In this document: positions 52,887 to 61,850 of the stretch, in pieces | How the letters are laid out: the number at the start of each line of letters is the position of its first letter | Position numbering within the stretch: position 1 is the stretch's first letter | From: Pyrinomonadaceae bacterium | Lineage (GTDB): Bacteria > Acidobacteriota > Blastocatellia > Pyrinomonadales > Pyrinomonadaceae | DNA length: 64,000 bases | Direction: 5' to 3' | Assembly (NCBI GenBank): GCA_021228405.1 | Contig: JAJQRF010000001.1 | Coordinates: forward strand, 1,070,515-1,134,514 | Made by a program: the position numbers and the translations under genes | Notes under the pieces: generated by a model | Seen by the model: the letters and a program-made list of their open reading frames with translations, nothing else | Told to the model about the DNA's origin: nothing | The model's database searches: none

Positions 52887-53288
52887 TTACTGCGGGCAGA
52901 TCAGGTCAGCCGCTTCGAGCAGGGCTTTGGCGGTTTGGCTGTGCGGCGAGTCGGGATTCGTGCCGATGATTTCGCGAAGCTCGTTTTCGGCTTCTTCGCG
53001 GCGTTGCCCGAAGAGCAAAGCTTCGGCGTAATGAACACGCGCATAAAGGCTTTCGGGATTGGTTTGAACCGCGTTTGCGCAGATGTCCTGCGCCGTTTGA
53101 AAATCGCCGCGCTGGAGAAAAACCGTTCCGAGTCCGACCTGCGGAACATCGGATTCGGGCAGAAATTCCATCATTCCGCGAAAGACGGCTTCGGCTTCGT
53201 CAAAACGGGCGGCTTCACGCAAAATGTAGCCTGTTTCGAGAATGACGCGAAGTTCTTCGCCGCTGACGGAAATTTCTTTTAAGGTCAT
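52887..53288 (-). CDS. TPR protein, SctG/HrpB1-like T3SS chaperone
   Basis: 133 aa, three TPR-like repeats (LRVILETGYILREAARFDEA, VPQVGLGTVFLQRGDFQTAQ, YARVHYAEALLFGQRREEAE). Length and fold fit SctG (YscG), which with SctE guards the needle subunit. On the minus strand the order is a 98-aa helical protein, a 155-aa small secreted-type protein, then this TPR protein, matching yscE-yscF-yscG. HrpB1-type is the alternative. No signal peptide. Confidence 0.6.
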   Translation of the reverse strand: MTLKEISVSGEELRVILETGYILREAARFDEAEAVFRGMMEFLPESDVPQVGLGTVFLQRGDFQTAQDICANAVQTNPESLYARVHYAEALLFGQRREEAENELREIIGTNPDSPHSQTAKALLEAADLICPQ

Positions 53289-53303
53289 AGATTTAAAATG
53301 ATT

Positions 53304-53374
53304 TTTTCGGCAGAAGCGTTACGAAATGGTCATTCTAGTAGTGTTAATTAATTGAAAAACGCTTCTGCCGAAAA
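53304..53374. repeat. 17-bp perfect inverted repeat
   Basis: TTTTCGGCAGAAGCGTT (53304-53320) / AACGCTTCTGCCGAAAA (53358-53374) with a 37-base loop, between the 53407 gene's stop and the TPR gene's start. Could reduce readthrough from the candidate needle gene into the chaperone gene. Confidence 0.7.
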
Positions 53375-53406
53375 TTGTATAAACCGTAAAATTTACGAAA
53401 AATTAA

Positions 53407-53874
53407 TTACGATTTGATATTGTTGACCGCCGTCATTTCGCTGTCGTGACGGGATTTCATCAAATTTGAAACGGTCGAAAATTCCTGCGACTGCATACTG
53501 GCGCGATGCTGAACGCTGATGAGCTGAAAAGATTGCTGTTGCTGTTGGTTCAGCATTACCTGCTGTTGCCGCTGTTGCAATGAATTCGCCATCTGATTGT
53601 ATCTGTTCATTTCGTCCATCTGGCGTTGCTGTTCCATCAAACCGACATACGAGCCGTAAGAACTGCCGCCTTTGCTGATAACGCTTCCGAGAATTCCGCC
53701 GAGTCCGGGCATCACGAAATTTAACGCGCCGCCGGCGACTCCGCCTAAGATACGGAGAAATTTTCCCGAATCTCTTTGCGTTTGTTGCGGTAAACCTGTT
53801 TCAGGATAAATTGTCGTGACCGGTGGAAGCTGTCCTGCGCCGCCCGGAACGATAAGTGGATCATTATTTGCCAT
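53407..53874 (-). CDS. Small secreted T3SS protein, candidate needle/filament subunit
   Basis: 155 aa from the ATG at 53874 (AGGAG before it). No Sec signal. A Gly-rich hydrophobic segment (GGVAGGALNFVMPGLGGILG, about residues 42-65), then a Gln/Met-rich coiled helix (MANSLQQRQQQVMLNQQQQQ) and a C-terminal helix FSTVSNLMKSRHDSEMTAVN. The C-terminal helix with STV-x-x-MK resembles the terminal helix of YscF-type needle subunits, but the N-terminal part is longer than a needle (about 85 aa). It has its own FliA-type promoter and sits between SctE- and SctG-like genes. Alternatives: a filament or translocator subunit. Confidence 0.55.
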   Translation of the reverse strand: MANNDPLIVPGGAGQLPPVTTIYPETGLPQQTQRDSGKFLRILGGVAGGALNFVMPGLGGILGSVISKGGSSYGSYVGLMEQQRQMDEMNRYNQMANSLQQRQQQVMLNQQQQQSFQLISVQHRASMQSQEFSTVSNLMKSRHDSEMTAVNNIKS

Positions 53875-53956
53875 AACCAAAACTCCTCTCCTCAAAAAAA
53901 TAAACAGACCTTCCTAAAACGGATAAAATCTTAAACAAATGTCGTTCTGGAATAGA

Positions 53957-53983
53957 TTATCGGCAGGAGTTTCGGAAAGTTTC
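53957..53983 (-). promoter_or_regulatory. FliA (sigma-28)-type promoter P3
   Basis: On the minus strand GAAACTTT (53983-53976), 11 nt, GCCGATAA (53964-53957). Same -35, spacer length and -10 as P2. Transcript start predicted near 53950, about 75 nt before the candidate needle gene's ATG. Confidence 0.8.
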
Positions 53984-54011
53984 CTGTTTTTTGAAAAAAA
54001 TCGAAAAAATT

Positions 54012-54308
54012 TTATCTTTTTTCGTTAAGGCGCATTTTTTGGAGATTTTCGAGAAATTCGAGCGTGACGTTGACGGCGTTGGCGGCTTTTGAAGCGCGTT
54101 CGGATTCGTCGCGGTTGCCGTAGCGAATCACGCGTTCGAGATTTTCGCGCGTGGCGGAAAGACGGGCGAAAAATTCATTCAGACGGCGTGGGTCCGTTTC
54201 GCTGAAAAGCTCGCCGATCGAAGGATAATTAAATAATTTCGCCATTTCTTCGCGGCTGAGTTCGGCTTTTTCGGTTTCGTTCGGTATTTTATTTGAATAA
54301 TTTTCCAT
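54012..54308 (-). CDS. Small helical protein, possible SctE-like co-chaperone
   Basis: 98 aa from the ATG at 54308. Soluble, helical, charged (EELSREEMAKLFNY-like start; FFARLSATRENLERVIRYGN; TLEFLENLQKMRL). Lies upstream of the candidate needle and TPR genes on the same strand. YscE is 66 aa; this is somewhat longer. Family not recognised directly; the assignment rests on position and character. Confidence 0.4.
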   Translation of the reverse strand: MENYSNKIPNETEKAELSREEMAKLFNYPSIGELFSETDPRRLNEFFARLSATRENLERVIRYGNRDESERASKAANAVNVTLEFLENLQKMRLNEKR

Positions 54309-54443
54309 AAAAAATAAAATGTGCGAATTCAAAAGTTATTCAACATTCCGAATTCAAAAAAACTTGCTATCAAATGAAATTTACCTTGTGTTACTATACA
54401 TTGTAAGCAGAATACTTTGTCAAAAGGTTTCGATATTTTTTAG

Positions 54444-55499
54444 ATGTTCAATAAATTATTGGTCAAAAAGCAGGACGAATTTCTTCCTGAATTAACACAG
54501 GATATTCCGTCGAGCGGAATAATCACGGTGGGAAACGACCATTCGGCAACAATCGAGCTCCCGGATTCCCAAATTGCTCCCGAACAATTTGTAATTATCT
54601 GCGAAGAAGAAAACACGACGCTTTTATGCCGCGTTGACGGCACAATCGTCAACGGCGAAGCATTGCCCCAGGGCGCACTGCATTATCTTCAAACGGGCGA
54701 TAAGGTCACAGTCGGTGAATATTTGCTGATCGTTGAAACCGCCGATAACGCCGAATCGTTATTAAAAGGCGAAACAATTCAAAATCTGCCGAATCTGCCC
54801 GTCGAAATCGCCGCCGAAAAAGAAAACGAGGAAACCGAAGAAGAAAAATTAATCAAAAGCGGAAAAAGCCTGAACGACGTTTTGGAAGGGCTTCGTTCGG
54901 AAGAGAGATTTTATTTTCAGATCGAAAACGGGACGGGCAAAAAAGAGCGGCAATATGTGGAAACCGAGGAAATGTGGCTCGGTTGGGCGGATTCGGGCGA
55001 ATGCCTCATTACGAGCGAAGCCGATGAAATAAAAATTCCGCGCGCGCAGATTCGGAAAGATTGGAGCGGCGTGGTTTTATATCCGCTTCAGCCGCAGTTC
55101 GTCTGGCTCAACAACGAACCGCTCGCCGAACCGCACCGCTTGAAAAACGACGACCGTTTTCTTATTCTCGCAAAGGAAACCGCGAAACCCGACACCGAAA
55201 CCGTTGTCAGATTTCACGAACCGACGGCACTTTTAGTGCTCGATTCGATTTTACCGAAAGAGCTTCCGCCGCCGATCCTGCTCGATAAAAACGGTAAAAC
55301 CGAAAATTTCCCGAACGGGAATCAAAATATTCATCAGACCGAAGGCGGAATTCACACGAGCCGAGTTCCGCAGACTGCCGCGCTGACCGCCAAGAAAGCG
55401 CAAATCTTCGGTTATTTTACGATCACTGAAATTCTGGTAATGGCTGTCGGCACACTTTTTACCGCCGCGATCATTTTTTTGATTTTAGAGTTGTATTAA
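54444..55499 (+). CDS. FHA-domain membrane protein at the head of the sct operon (SctD-like?)
   Basis: 351 aa. Residues about 25-110 read as an FHA domain (IITVGNDHSATIELPDSQIA, GTIVNGEALPQGALHYLQTG); residues about 165-260 look like a second, degenerate FHA (WLGWADSGECLITSEADEIK, FVWLNNEPLAEPHRLKNDDR). A Pro/Asn/Gln linker follows, and a single membrane helix ends the protein (EILVMAVGTLFTAAIIFLIL). SctD has FHA then one helix then a large periplasmic ring part; here the ring part is missing. It would be a cytoplasmic-side FHA anchor. The periplasmic ring could be a different gene, or the T3SS may lack it. Confidence 0.6.
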   Translation: MFNKLLVKKQDEFLPELTQDIPSSGIITVGNDHSATIELPDSQIAPEQFVIICEEENTTLLCRVDGTIVNGEALPQGALHYLQTGDKVTVGEYLLIVETADNAESLLKGETIQNLPNLPVEIAAEKENEETEEEKLIKSGKSLNDVLEGLRSEERFYFQIENGTGKKERQYVETEEMWLGWADSGECLITSEADEIKIPRAQIRKDWSGVVLYPLQPQFVWLNNEPLAEPHRLKNDDRFLILAKETAKPDTETVVRFHEPTALLVLDSILPKELPPPILLDKNGKTENFPNGNQNIHQTEGGIHTSRVPQTAALTAKKAQIFGYFTITEILVMAVGTLFTAAIIFLILELY

Positions 55500-55590
55500 T
55501 CGCTTCCCCGAAAAATGTCTTTAACTATTCGTTAGTTACTGTTAAAATTAGTGTATTCAAAATAAGTAGAAAGGGGAACGAAACTCGAAA

Positions 55591-57786
55591 ATGAAATCCG
55601 TCGGCAATACGTTTGATTTTAATTCGCTATTAAGACAAGGCAATATCACGGGCTTACTGGCAAGATACAAGGATTTGCTGTTGCCGATCGGTCTTTTGCT
55701 GGTGATTGGAACGCTGTTTATTCCGCTCCAGCCCGAAATGGTTTCGGTTTTGATTCTCGTCAATCTGGCGATCTCGATCCTGATTCTCATCACGTCGCTT
55801 TTCATCAATTCACCTGTTCAACTGACTTCTTATCCGACGATCTTGCTTTTAACGACGGTTTTTCGTCTGGCTTTGAGCGTTTCCGTGACGCGAAATATTC
55901 TGACATTCGGCGAACCGGGTTCGGTCGTCGAATCGCTCGGACACGTCACGGCGCAAGGAAGTTTGATAACGGGCGCGGTGCTTTTCATTATCATTCTCGT
56001 CGTCCAGTTTATCGTCGTCAGCAAAGGCTCGGAACGCGTGGCGGAAGTCGCGGCACGTTTTACGCTGGACGCGATGCCGGGTAAACAAATGGCAATCGAC
56101 GCGGATTTGCGTTCGGGTTTGATTACGCAGGAACAAGCGCGGGCAATGCGTAACGAACTCGGCAAGGAATCGCAACTGCACGGCGCGATGGACGGCGCGA
56201 TGAAATTCGTCAAGGGCGACGCGATCTGCACGATCATTATCGCGCTTGTGAACATCGTGGCGGGATTGACCGCCGGCGTGGTGTCGCACGGAATGACTTT
56301 TTCCGAAGCCGCCAACAAATACACGATCGCAACCTTCGGCGACGGACTCGCGGCGATCATTTCATCACTTTTAATCACGCTTTCCGCAGGTATCGTCGTC
56401 ACCCGCGTCGCCTCGAACGACGATAGTTCGACGGTCGGCGCAGACATCAGCGCGCAGGTTTTCGCTTCGCCGAAAGCACTTTTCGTGACGGGCGGAGTGA
56501 TGTCTTTTCTGACCTTGCTGAACTGGATGTTTTTGCCCGTCGGCTTGGGCGTTGCGGGAGTCGGCTACTATATGTATCGCCGTCAGCAGAAATTGATCGA
56601 AGCGGGCGAAATGCCCGATCTGTCGCAACCTGCAACCGATTCGGACGAACTGCAAATGAGCTTTACCGTTCCGATGGCGGTCGTCGTCAGCCGCGAATTA
56701 ACGCATCTGGTCGATAAAAATACGCCGCAAGGCGCACGTTTCCGTGCCGAAATCCCAAAACTGCGCAACGCGCTTTATTACGATCTCGGCGTGATGGTTC
56801 CTTTCTGCTACGTCGGCGGCGACGCGCCGATTGCACCGAACGAATATTATATCGCCGTCAAGGAAGTTCCGGTCGGAACGGGTTCGCTTCGTCCCGATTG
56901 CGTTTATGTCAACGATTCGGCGGAAAATATCCGCGTTTTCGGCATCGAAGGCGAAAATGTCAATAATCCTGCCGATCTTCGTCCGGGTGCGTGGATTCCT
57001 GCCGAACAGCGTCATATCGCCGAAGCCGCCGGATTAAAGGTTTGGGAACCGGCGGACGTGATTCTGCTTCATCTTTCGCGGATTATGCGCCGCTACGCGC
57101 ACGATTTTATCGGAATTCAGGAAGCGCAGGGCTACCTTGATTTCGTTTCGCGCGGAATGCCGAAACTGGTCGAGGAAACCATCGGAAAAGTCATCACGAT
57201 TCACCAGTTTACCGACGTTTTACAAAGATTGGTGCAGGAAGGGATTTCGATCCGCGACACGAAATCGATGCTCGACGCGTTGAGCGAATGGGGCAGAATC
57301 GAAAAAGACCCCGTGATGCTGACCGAACATATCCGCGCCGCGATGCGCCGTTATATTTCGTTCAGATACGCGCTCGGCAGTGACACTTTATTCGTTTATC
57401 TGCTCGATCCCGAGATCGAGGACGTGATTCGCGGCGCGATCCGGCGCACTTCGACGGGTTCGTTCCTGTCGCTCGACCCGACGATTGCGCACGATATTCT
57501 CGACGCGATCCGCCGTGAAATTGCCGATCAGCCGCCGACCGCGCAACAACCCGTTATCGTGACGGATATGGAATTGCGCCGTTTCGTCCGTAAAATGGTC
57601 GAACTTGAATTTCAAAGTCTGGCGGTCTTGTCCTATCAGGAATTAACGCCCGAATTGAATATTCAGCCGATCGGCAGAATTTCGATGCGCCGCGCCGCAC
57701 TGAATCAGGGTTTCGGCTCATTTGAAAACGAGTTTGCCGATTTTCCCGAACTGATGCCGTCGGGTACGGAAGAATTGACCAATTAA
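55591..57786 (+). CDS. sctV: T3SS export apparatus protein SctV (FlhA/LcrD family)
   Basis: 731 aa. N-terminal eight-helix membrane domain (QLTSYPTILLLTTVFRLALS, VTARGS-like loop, AARFTLDAMPGKQMAIDADL, GAMDGAMKFVKGDAICTIII), then cytoplasmic domain (residues about 360-731). The FTLDAMPGKQMAIDADL loop is the FHIPEP family hallmark. GGAACG precedes the ATG. It forms the nonameric export ring through which substrates pass. It heads a set with SctJ, an FliG-like protein, SctL and SctN, and the lipoprotein SctJ shows the injectisome rather than the flagellar form. Confidence 0.96.
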   Translation: MKSVGNTFDFNSLLRQGNITGLLARYKDLLLPIGLLLVIGTLFIPLQPEMVSVLILVNLAISILILITSLFINSPVQLTSYPTILLLTTVFRLALSVSVTRNILTFGEPGSVVESLGHVTAQGSLITGAVLFIIILVVQFIVVSKGSERVAEVAARFTLDAMPGKQMAIDADLRSGLITQEQARAMRNELGKESQLHGAMDGAMKFVKGDAICTIIIALVNIVAGLTAGVVSHGMTFSEAANKYTIATFGDGLAAIISSLLITLSAGIVVTRVASNDDSSTVGADISAQVFASPKALFVTGGVMSFLTLLNWMFLPVGLGVAGVGYYMYRRQQKLIEAGEMPDLSQPATDSDELQMSFTVPMAVVVSRELTHLVDKNTPQGARFRAEIPKLRNALYYDLGVMVPFCYVGGDAPIAPNEYYIAVKEVPVGTGSLRPDCVYVNDSAENIRVFGIEGENVNNPADLRPGAWIPAEQRHIAEAAGLKVWEPADVILLHLSRIMRRYAHDFIGIQEAQGYLDFVSRGMPKLVEETIGKVITIHQFTDVLQRLVQEGISIRDTKSMLDALSEWGRIEKDPVMLTEHIRAAMRRYISFRYALGSDTLFVYLLDPEIEDVIRGAIRRTSTGSFLSLDPTIAHDILDAIRREIADQPPTAQQPVIVTDMELRRFVRKMVELEFQSLAVLSYQELTPELNIQPIGRISMRRAALNQGFGSFENEFADFPELMPSGTEELTN

Positions 57787-57826
57787 ATTTCGCCGGAAAA
57801 GTATTTTTTAAGAAAGCAGTATTTTA

Positions 57827-58642
57827 ATGTTAAGAAAAAAATCCCTAATTTTTAGTCTGTTGATCGCCGTCATCTGGCTTGGCGGATGCACTCCGAAAAA
57901 GGTTCAAACCGTGAAGATCGAAGCGGAAGCGAACCAGATCATTGACGTTCTCAATGAAAACGGAATTCGCGCCAAAAAAGAAGAAAAAGGCGAAGGCGAA
58001 CGCAAAAGTTTCGAGGTCGTCATCAGCGGCGACGACGACGTTATGTCTGCGGCGATCCAGATCATGGAAGACCATTGCCTCGGTCGTCCCGAACCGCCCG
58101 AACCGGAAGGAAGCTCGATCGTCACTTCGATGGAAGTCGAAAAAGCGCGTGAACAGCGGCGGATGAAGATAAATATCGAGTCACAACTCCGCAAACTTCC
58201 GGGCGTAACCTGCGTTGACGTAAACTTTGTGCCGCCGCAGGATAAATCTTTGGCGATCAACCCGTATCCCTCGACGGCGACCGCTCTGGTAACTTACAAA
58301 ACGCCGACCTTTCCCGTCACCAAGGAAGAAATCGCAAGTATGGTTGCCGGGAGCGTTCCGGCTCTGGACGCGAAAAACGTGACGGTCGTTTTGACCTACA
58401 AACCGTTGCGCCAGCTTCCCGACTTTAAAACGACTTATAACATCACGCGCATCGCACTCGTTTCGGGCATCGGCTTCGTCACGATTCTGGCTTTCGTTCT
58501 GATCGTTTTCCTTCTACAGAAAAAACGCCGCCGGCAACCTGCGGAAGTTGAAAATTTCCGTGAAACCGATCCGGGCGACACGGCTTTGCTCAATGAAAAT
58601 TACGATTTCGACGATGATGACGAGGACGAAAAACTCCCGTAA
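57827..58642 (+). CDS. sctJ: T3SS inner-ring lipoprotein SctJ
   Basis: 271 aa. Lipobox LGGC (Cys21) after a short signal, ring-building motif domains: RBM1 (VQTVKIEAEANQIIDVLNEN) and RBM2 (QLRKLPGVTCVDVNFVPPQD; SMVAGSVPALDAKNVTVVLT), a membrane helix (ITRIALVSGIGFVTILAFVL) and an acidic cytoplasmic tail (DFDDDDEDE). FliF of flagella has no lipobox, so this identifies a non-flagellar T3SS. It forms the inner membrane ring with SctD. 41 bp after sctV. Confidence 0.93.
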   Translation: MLRKKSLIFSLLIAVIWLGGCTPKKVQTVKIEAEANQIIDVLNENGIRAKKEEKGEGERKSFEVVISGDDDVMSAAIQIMEDHCLGRPEPPEPEGSSIVTSMEVEKAREQRRMKINIESQLRKLPGVTCVDVNFVPPQDKSLAINPYPSTATALVTYKTPTFPVTKEEIASMVAGSVPALDAKNVTVVLTYKPLRQLPDFKTTYNITRIALVSGIGFVTILAFVLIVFLLQKKRRRQPAEVENFRETDPGDTALLNENYDFDDDDEDEKLP

Positions 58643-58660
58643 GAATATTTGTAAATATCG

Positions 58661-59671
58661 ATGAAGAATCTTTCTCAAGCCGAAAAGACCGACGTTTTGC
58701 TGACGCTTGCGCTCGCTTTTGAAAAAAAATTTTCCGAAGCCGGTGAAACCGTCCAAGCAAAACCGCTTGCGCAATTGGTTGAAAGCAATTTTTCGACGAT
58801 GCCCGCCGAGCAATTGGAAGCCCTGCGTTCGCGGGCGGCTTTTCTCGACGAATTGCCCGCCGAAAATCTCACGCTTTGGCAAAGCGTCTGGCTTGATAAA
58901 TTGCGCCGCCGAGGAAAGGCGATGCGGCTCGATGAAAACATAAATCCGGCGCACATCGTCAATGTTCTGAGCCGCGAACCGCGTGCAATTCAGGTTTTGA
59001 TCTTGCGGAATCTGCCCGCCGATCTGAGCCGCCGCATCGCGCTTTACCTCGATCTGAGTTACGAGGCGGACGAAATTTCGGGACAAAACGGCAACCCGAT
59101 AAATGCCGAGATCGTCGCGCATATCCGCAAAACCTTTCTGGCAAATTTCGTCGCGCTCGAAGATATTTCCGAACCGAACGATCTCGACCGTTCTTCGGTT
59201 GCGGAAATTACGAATTTCGTCCGTCAAATAAGTTTGCGCGAAATGGCAATCGCCTGCCGCGGCATCAGTTCAAAAGAAACACTGGCGGCTTTTTTGAATC
59301 GTTTTGAGGAAGAAGACGCGCGCGAGATCGCAAAATATCTGACCGAACTCGAAAAAGTTCGTCCTTTCTGGGTCGCGCAAGCCGACGAACTCGTGCGGCA
59401 GACGTGGCGGACGGATTTACAGGCTGACAAACTTTTGCAAAAACTCGGCTTGAAACTTTTGGCGATTGCTTTCGTCCAGCGCGACCAGACCGCAAAGGAT
59501 TACACGTCGCAAAAACTTTCGACGCGTGATTCGCGCCGCTGGAAAAAATTCGTTAAGGAATACGAAAAACAATTTCAGAGCGGCACGGCGGAAGAAAAGA
59601 TAGTTTTGGAAAAACGTCGAAAAATGCTGGAAAAACTGGCGGCGAAATTTATCCAAACAGAAAAACTGTAA
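58661..59671 (+). CDS. FliG-like protein in the SctK position
   Basis: 336 aa, soluble, all-helical. Three armadillo-like segments reminiscent of FliG: NPAHIVNVLSREPRAIQVLI plus RNLPADLSRRIALYL (residues about 95-130; compare HPQTIALVLSHLDPEQAAEV), SLREMAIACRGISSKETLAA plus FLNRFEEEDAREIAKY (about 190-230), and LKLLAIAFVQRDQTAKDY plus TSQKLSTRDSRRWKKF (about 263-300). FliG's motif there is DLAIALKGASEELKEKVFRN. It lies between sctJ and sctL, where other T3SS have SctK. It probably links the inner ring and the sorting platform. Confidence 0.6.
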   Translation: MKNLSQAEKTDVLLTLALAFEKKFSEAGETVQAKPLAQLVESNFSTMPAEQLEALRSRAAFLDELPAENLTLWQSVWLDKLRRRGKAMRLDENINPAHIVNVLSREPRAIQVLILRNLPADLSRRIALYLDLSYEADEISGQNGNPINAEIVAHIRKTFLANFVALEDISEPNDLDRSSVAEITNFVRQISLREMAIACRGISSKETLAAFLNRFEEEDAREIAKYLTELEKVRPFWVAQADELVRQTWRTDLQADKLLQKLGLKLLAIAFVQRDQTAKDYTSQKLSTRDSRRWKKFVKEYEKQFQSGTAEEKIVLEKRRKMLEKLAAKFIQTEKL

Positions 59672-59709
59672 AATCTTCATCCGAAACTAAAGCGAAATTC
59701 TTAAAAATT

Positions 59710-60366
59710 ATGAGCAATGAAAATTCGGGCAATCTAATCAAAGCAAACGGGCGCAAGTTTTCCGAAAGTTTTCCCGTGCGCCAAAAGGTCATCAAAAATC
59801 AGATCGTTTCGGCGCGTGAAGAAGCGGCGCGAATTATGGAAGAAGCCGAAGAGTTTGCTTCCGAAATTCGTCGCGAAGCGCGTCAGGACGCGGAAAATCT
59901 GCGCGCCGAAGCCTATCGCGAAGGCAACGAAACGGCACTCGCGGAATTTGAACAACAGCTGATCGAAGTGCGCGAAATCCGCGAACGCGTCTGGCGCGAA
60001 ACCGAAAAGGATTTGCTTCGTTTAGCCGTTCGTTTAGCCGAAAAGATCATCGGTCGGGAAATTAAGAAAGACGACAAGGCGATCATCGACGTGGTTTCCG
60101 CCGCTTTGCAAAATGCGCGTCAGCAGGAAAAACTGACGGTTCGCGTCAATCCCGCCGACCTGCCGAGCGTCGAAAACAGCGTCGAAAAATTTTCAACTTC
60201 GGGCAGAGTTCGTTTCGTCGATTTCACGGCTGACCCGCGCGTTTCGGTCGGCGGTTGTTTGATCGAATCTGAAGTCGGCACGATCGACGCACGGCTCGAA
60301 ACGCAATTGAGAGTTCTGGAACGTGCACTGCTTTCGCAATCCGAAGGCGAAGGGTCGCAAGATTAA
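59710..60366 (+). CDS. sctL: T3SS stator protein SctL (FliH/YscL/HrpE)
   Basis: 218 aa. N-terminal coiled coil (ARIMEEAEEFASEIRREARQ, DAENLRAEAYREGNETALAE) and a C-terminal V-ATPase E/FliH-like domain (LLRLAVRLAEKIIGREIKKD, LTVRVNPADLPSVENSVEKF, RVSVGGCLIESEVGTIDARL). It holds the ATPase at the sorting platform. Directly upstream of sctN, with a heptamer repeat in the spacer. Confidence 0.92.
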   Translation: MSNENSGNLIKANGRKFSESFPVRQKVIKNQIVSAREEAARIMEEAEEFASEIRREARQDAENLRAEAYREGNETALAEFEQQLIEVREIRERVWRETEKDLLRLAVRLAEKIIGREIKKDDKAIIDVVSAALQNARQQEKLTVRVNPADLPSVENSVEKFSTSGRVRFVDFTADPRVSVGGCLIESEVGTIDARLETQLRVLERALLSQSEGEGSQD

Positions 60367-60440
60367 TAAATTACGAATTACGAATTTTTCTGATTGCTGA
60401 GAAAATTGTTCTAAAACGATTTTGGTTGGCGGGATTTGAT

Positions 60441-60475
60441 AAAATCCAAAATCCAAAATCTAAAATCCAAAATCC
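60441..60475. repeat. Heptamer repeat AAAATCC occupying the sctN leader
   Basis: Five tandem heptamers (AAAATCC, AAAATCC, AAAATCT, AAAATCC, AAAATCC) end three bases before the sctN ATG at 60478. No Shine-Dalgarno is left in that space. Same unit as at 12811 and 9601. Confidence 0.82.
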
Positions 60476-60477
60476 GA

Positions 60478-61782
60478 ATGTTAGATTTACAGCCATACAT
60501 TTCCGCCGTTGATTGGATTTCTTCCGTCGAAGTGCGCGGGCGCGTGACGGAATTAACGGGGTTGCTGATTCGCGCCGCCGTTCCGGGTGCGCGGGTCGGT
60601 GAATTATGCTTGATTCATTCGCCACATCGGGCAAAAGTTTTGCGGGCGGAAGTCGTCGGTTTTCGCGGAAGCGAAGTCGTCCTGATGCCGCTCGGCGACG
60701 TTTCGGACGTGGCGATGGGCGCGGAAGTCGTGCCGACGGGCAGTTCTTTGACGATTCGCGTCGGCGAAGATTTGCTCGGACGCGTGGTTGACGGTTTGGG
60801 CGAACCGCTCGACGGCAAAGGTTTGATCGAGGACGCGGTGGAAAAGATCGTTTCGGCGCGTCCGCCCGACCCGATGAAACGCCAGCGCGTGACGAAGCAA
60901 TTGAAAACGGGAATTCGCGCGATGGACGGAATTTTGACCGTCGGCGAAGGTCAGCGGATCGGGATTTTTGCCGCCGCCGGAGTCGGAAAATCGACGACGC
61001 TCGGAATGCTGGCGCGAAACACCGAAGCCGAAATCAACGTTATCGCGCTGATCGGCGAACGCGGGCGCGAAGTGCGCGATTTTCTCGAACAGGATTTGGG
61101 CGAAGAAGGTTTGAAACGCTCGGTCGTGATCGTCGCCACGTCAAACGAACCTTCGCTGATTCGTATGAAAGCGGCGTATGTCGCCACGGCGGTTGCCGAA
61201 TATTTCCGCGATCAAGGCAAAAAAGTTTTGTTTTTGATGGATTCGGTGACGCGTTTTGCGCGTGCTTTGCGCGAAGTCGGGTTGGCGGCGGGCGAACCTC
61301 CGGCGCGTGCGGGTTTTCCGCCGTCGGTGTTTTCCGAGCTTCCGCGTCTGCTCGAACGAACGGGAAATTCGGATAAAGGTTCGATCACGGCATTTTATAC
61401 GGTTCTCGTCGAAGGCGACGATATGACCGAACCGATTGCGGACGAAACGCGCTCGATTTTAGATGGTCACATCGTTTTATCGCGTAAATTAGCCGCCCAG
61501 AATCATTACCCCGCGATCGACATCAACGAATCGGTTTCGCGTGTGATGAATGCCGTCACGAACGCCGCGCACGTCCAAGCCGCCGGCAAACTGCGCGAAA
61601 TTCTGGCGACTTACGAAGCGCAGAAAGACTTGATTTTGATCGGCGCGTATAAAAAAGGAAGCGACCCGAAAACCGATTACGCGATCGCCAAAATAGATGC
61701 CGTCAACAACTTTCTCAAGCAAGCGACCCACGAAAAAATGCCCGCCGACCTCGCCGTGCAGAAATTGATGCAGTTATTTTAG
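60478..61782 (+). CDS. sctN: T3SS ATPase SctN (FliI/YscN/HrcN)
   Basis: 434 aa from the ATG at 60478 ([15 protein letters not shown]), matching typical family length; the frame runs upstream into the heptamer repeat. Walker [10 protein letters not shown] (residues 165-173), Walker [21 protein letters not shown] with the secretion-ATPase signature ([20 protein letters not shown]), and the C-terminal ALRMIF-like end ([12 protein letters not shown]). It unfolds and detaches chaperones from substrates. Last gene of the sct operon; no sctO or sctQ follows. Confidence 0.95.
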   Translation: MLDLQPYISAVDWISSVEVRGRVTELTGLLIRAAVPGARVGELCLIHSPHRAKVLRAEVVGFRGSEVVLMPLGDVSDVAMGAEVVPTGSSLTIRVGEDLLGRVVDGLGEPLDGKGLIEDAVEKIVSARPPDPMKRQRVTKQLKTGIRAMDGILTVGEGQRIGIFAAAGVGKSTTLGMLARNTEAEINVIALIGERGREVRDFLEQDLGEEGLKRSVVIVATSNEPSLIRMKAAYVATAVAEYFRDQGKKVLFLMDSVTRFARALREVGLAAGEPPARAGFPPSVFSELPRLLERTGNSDKGSITAFYTVLVEGDDMTEPIADETRSILDGHIVLSRKLAAQNHYPAIDINESVSRVMNAVTNAAHVQAAGKLREILATYEAQKDLILIGAYKKGSDPKTDYAIAKIDAVNNFLKQATHEKMPADLAVQKLMQLF

Positions 61783-61850
61783 GGGTTTTTAAGGGCAAAA
61801 ATGAGAAATCGCAAGACATTTTTCAATCTTATGCGCAAAAAAATCCGTTC

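Noticed and set aside
54741-54780. GCCGATAA inside the FHA gene as a further FliA-type promoter
   Set aside because: No GAAACTTT-like -35 at 11 nt, and it lies within a coding region.
55591-61782. Flagellar export genes (flhA, fliF, fliG, fliH, fliI)
   Set aside because: SctJ has a lipobox and lacks the FliF C-terminus, SctV is next to it, and no flagellin, hook or motor genes are present.
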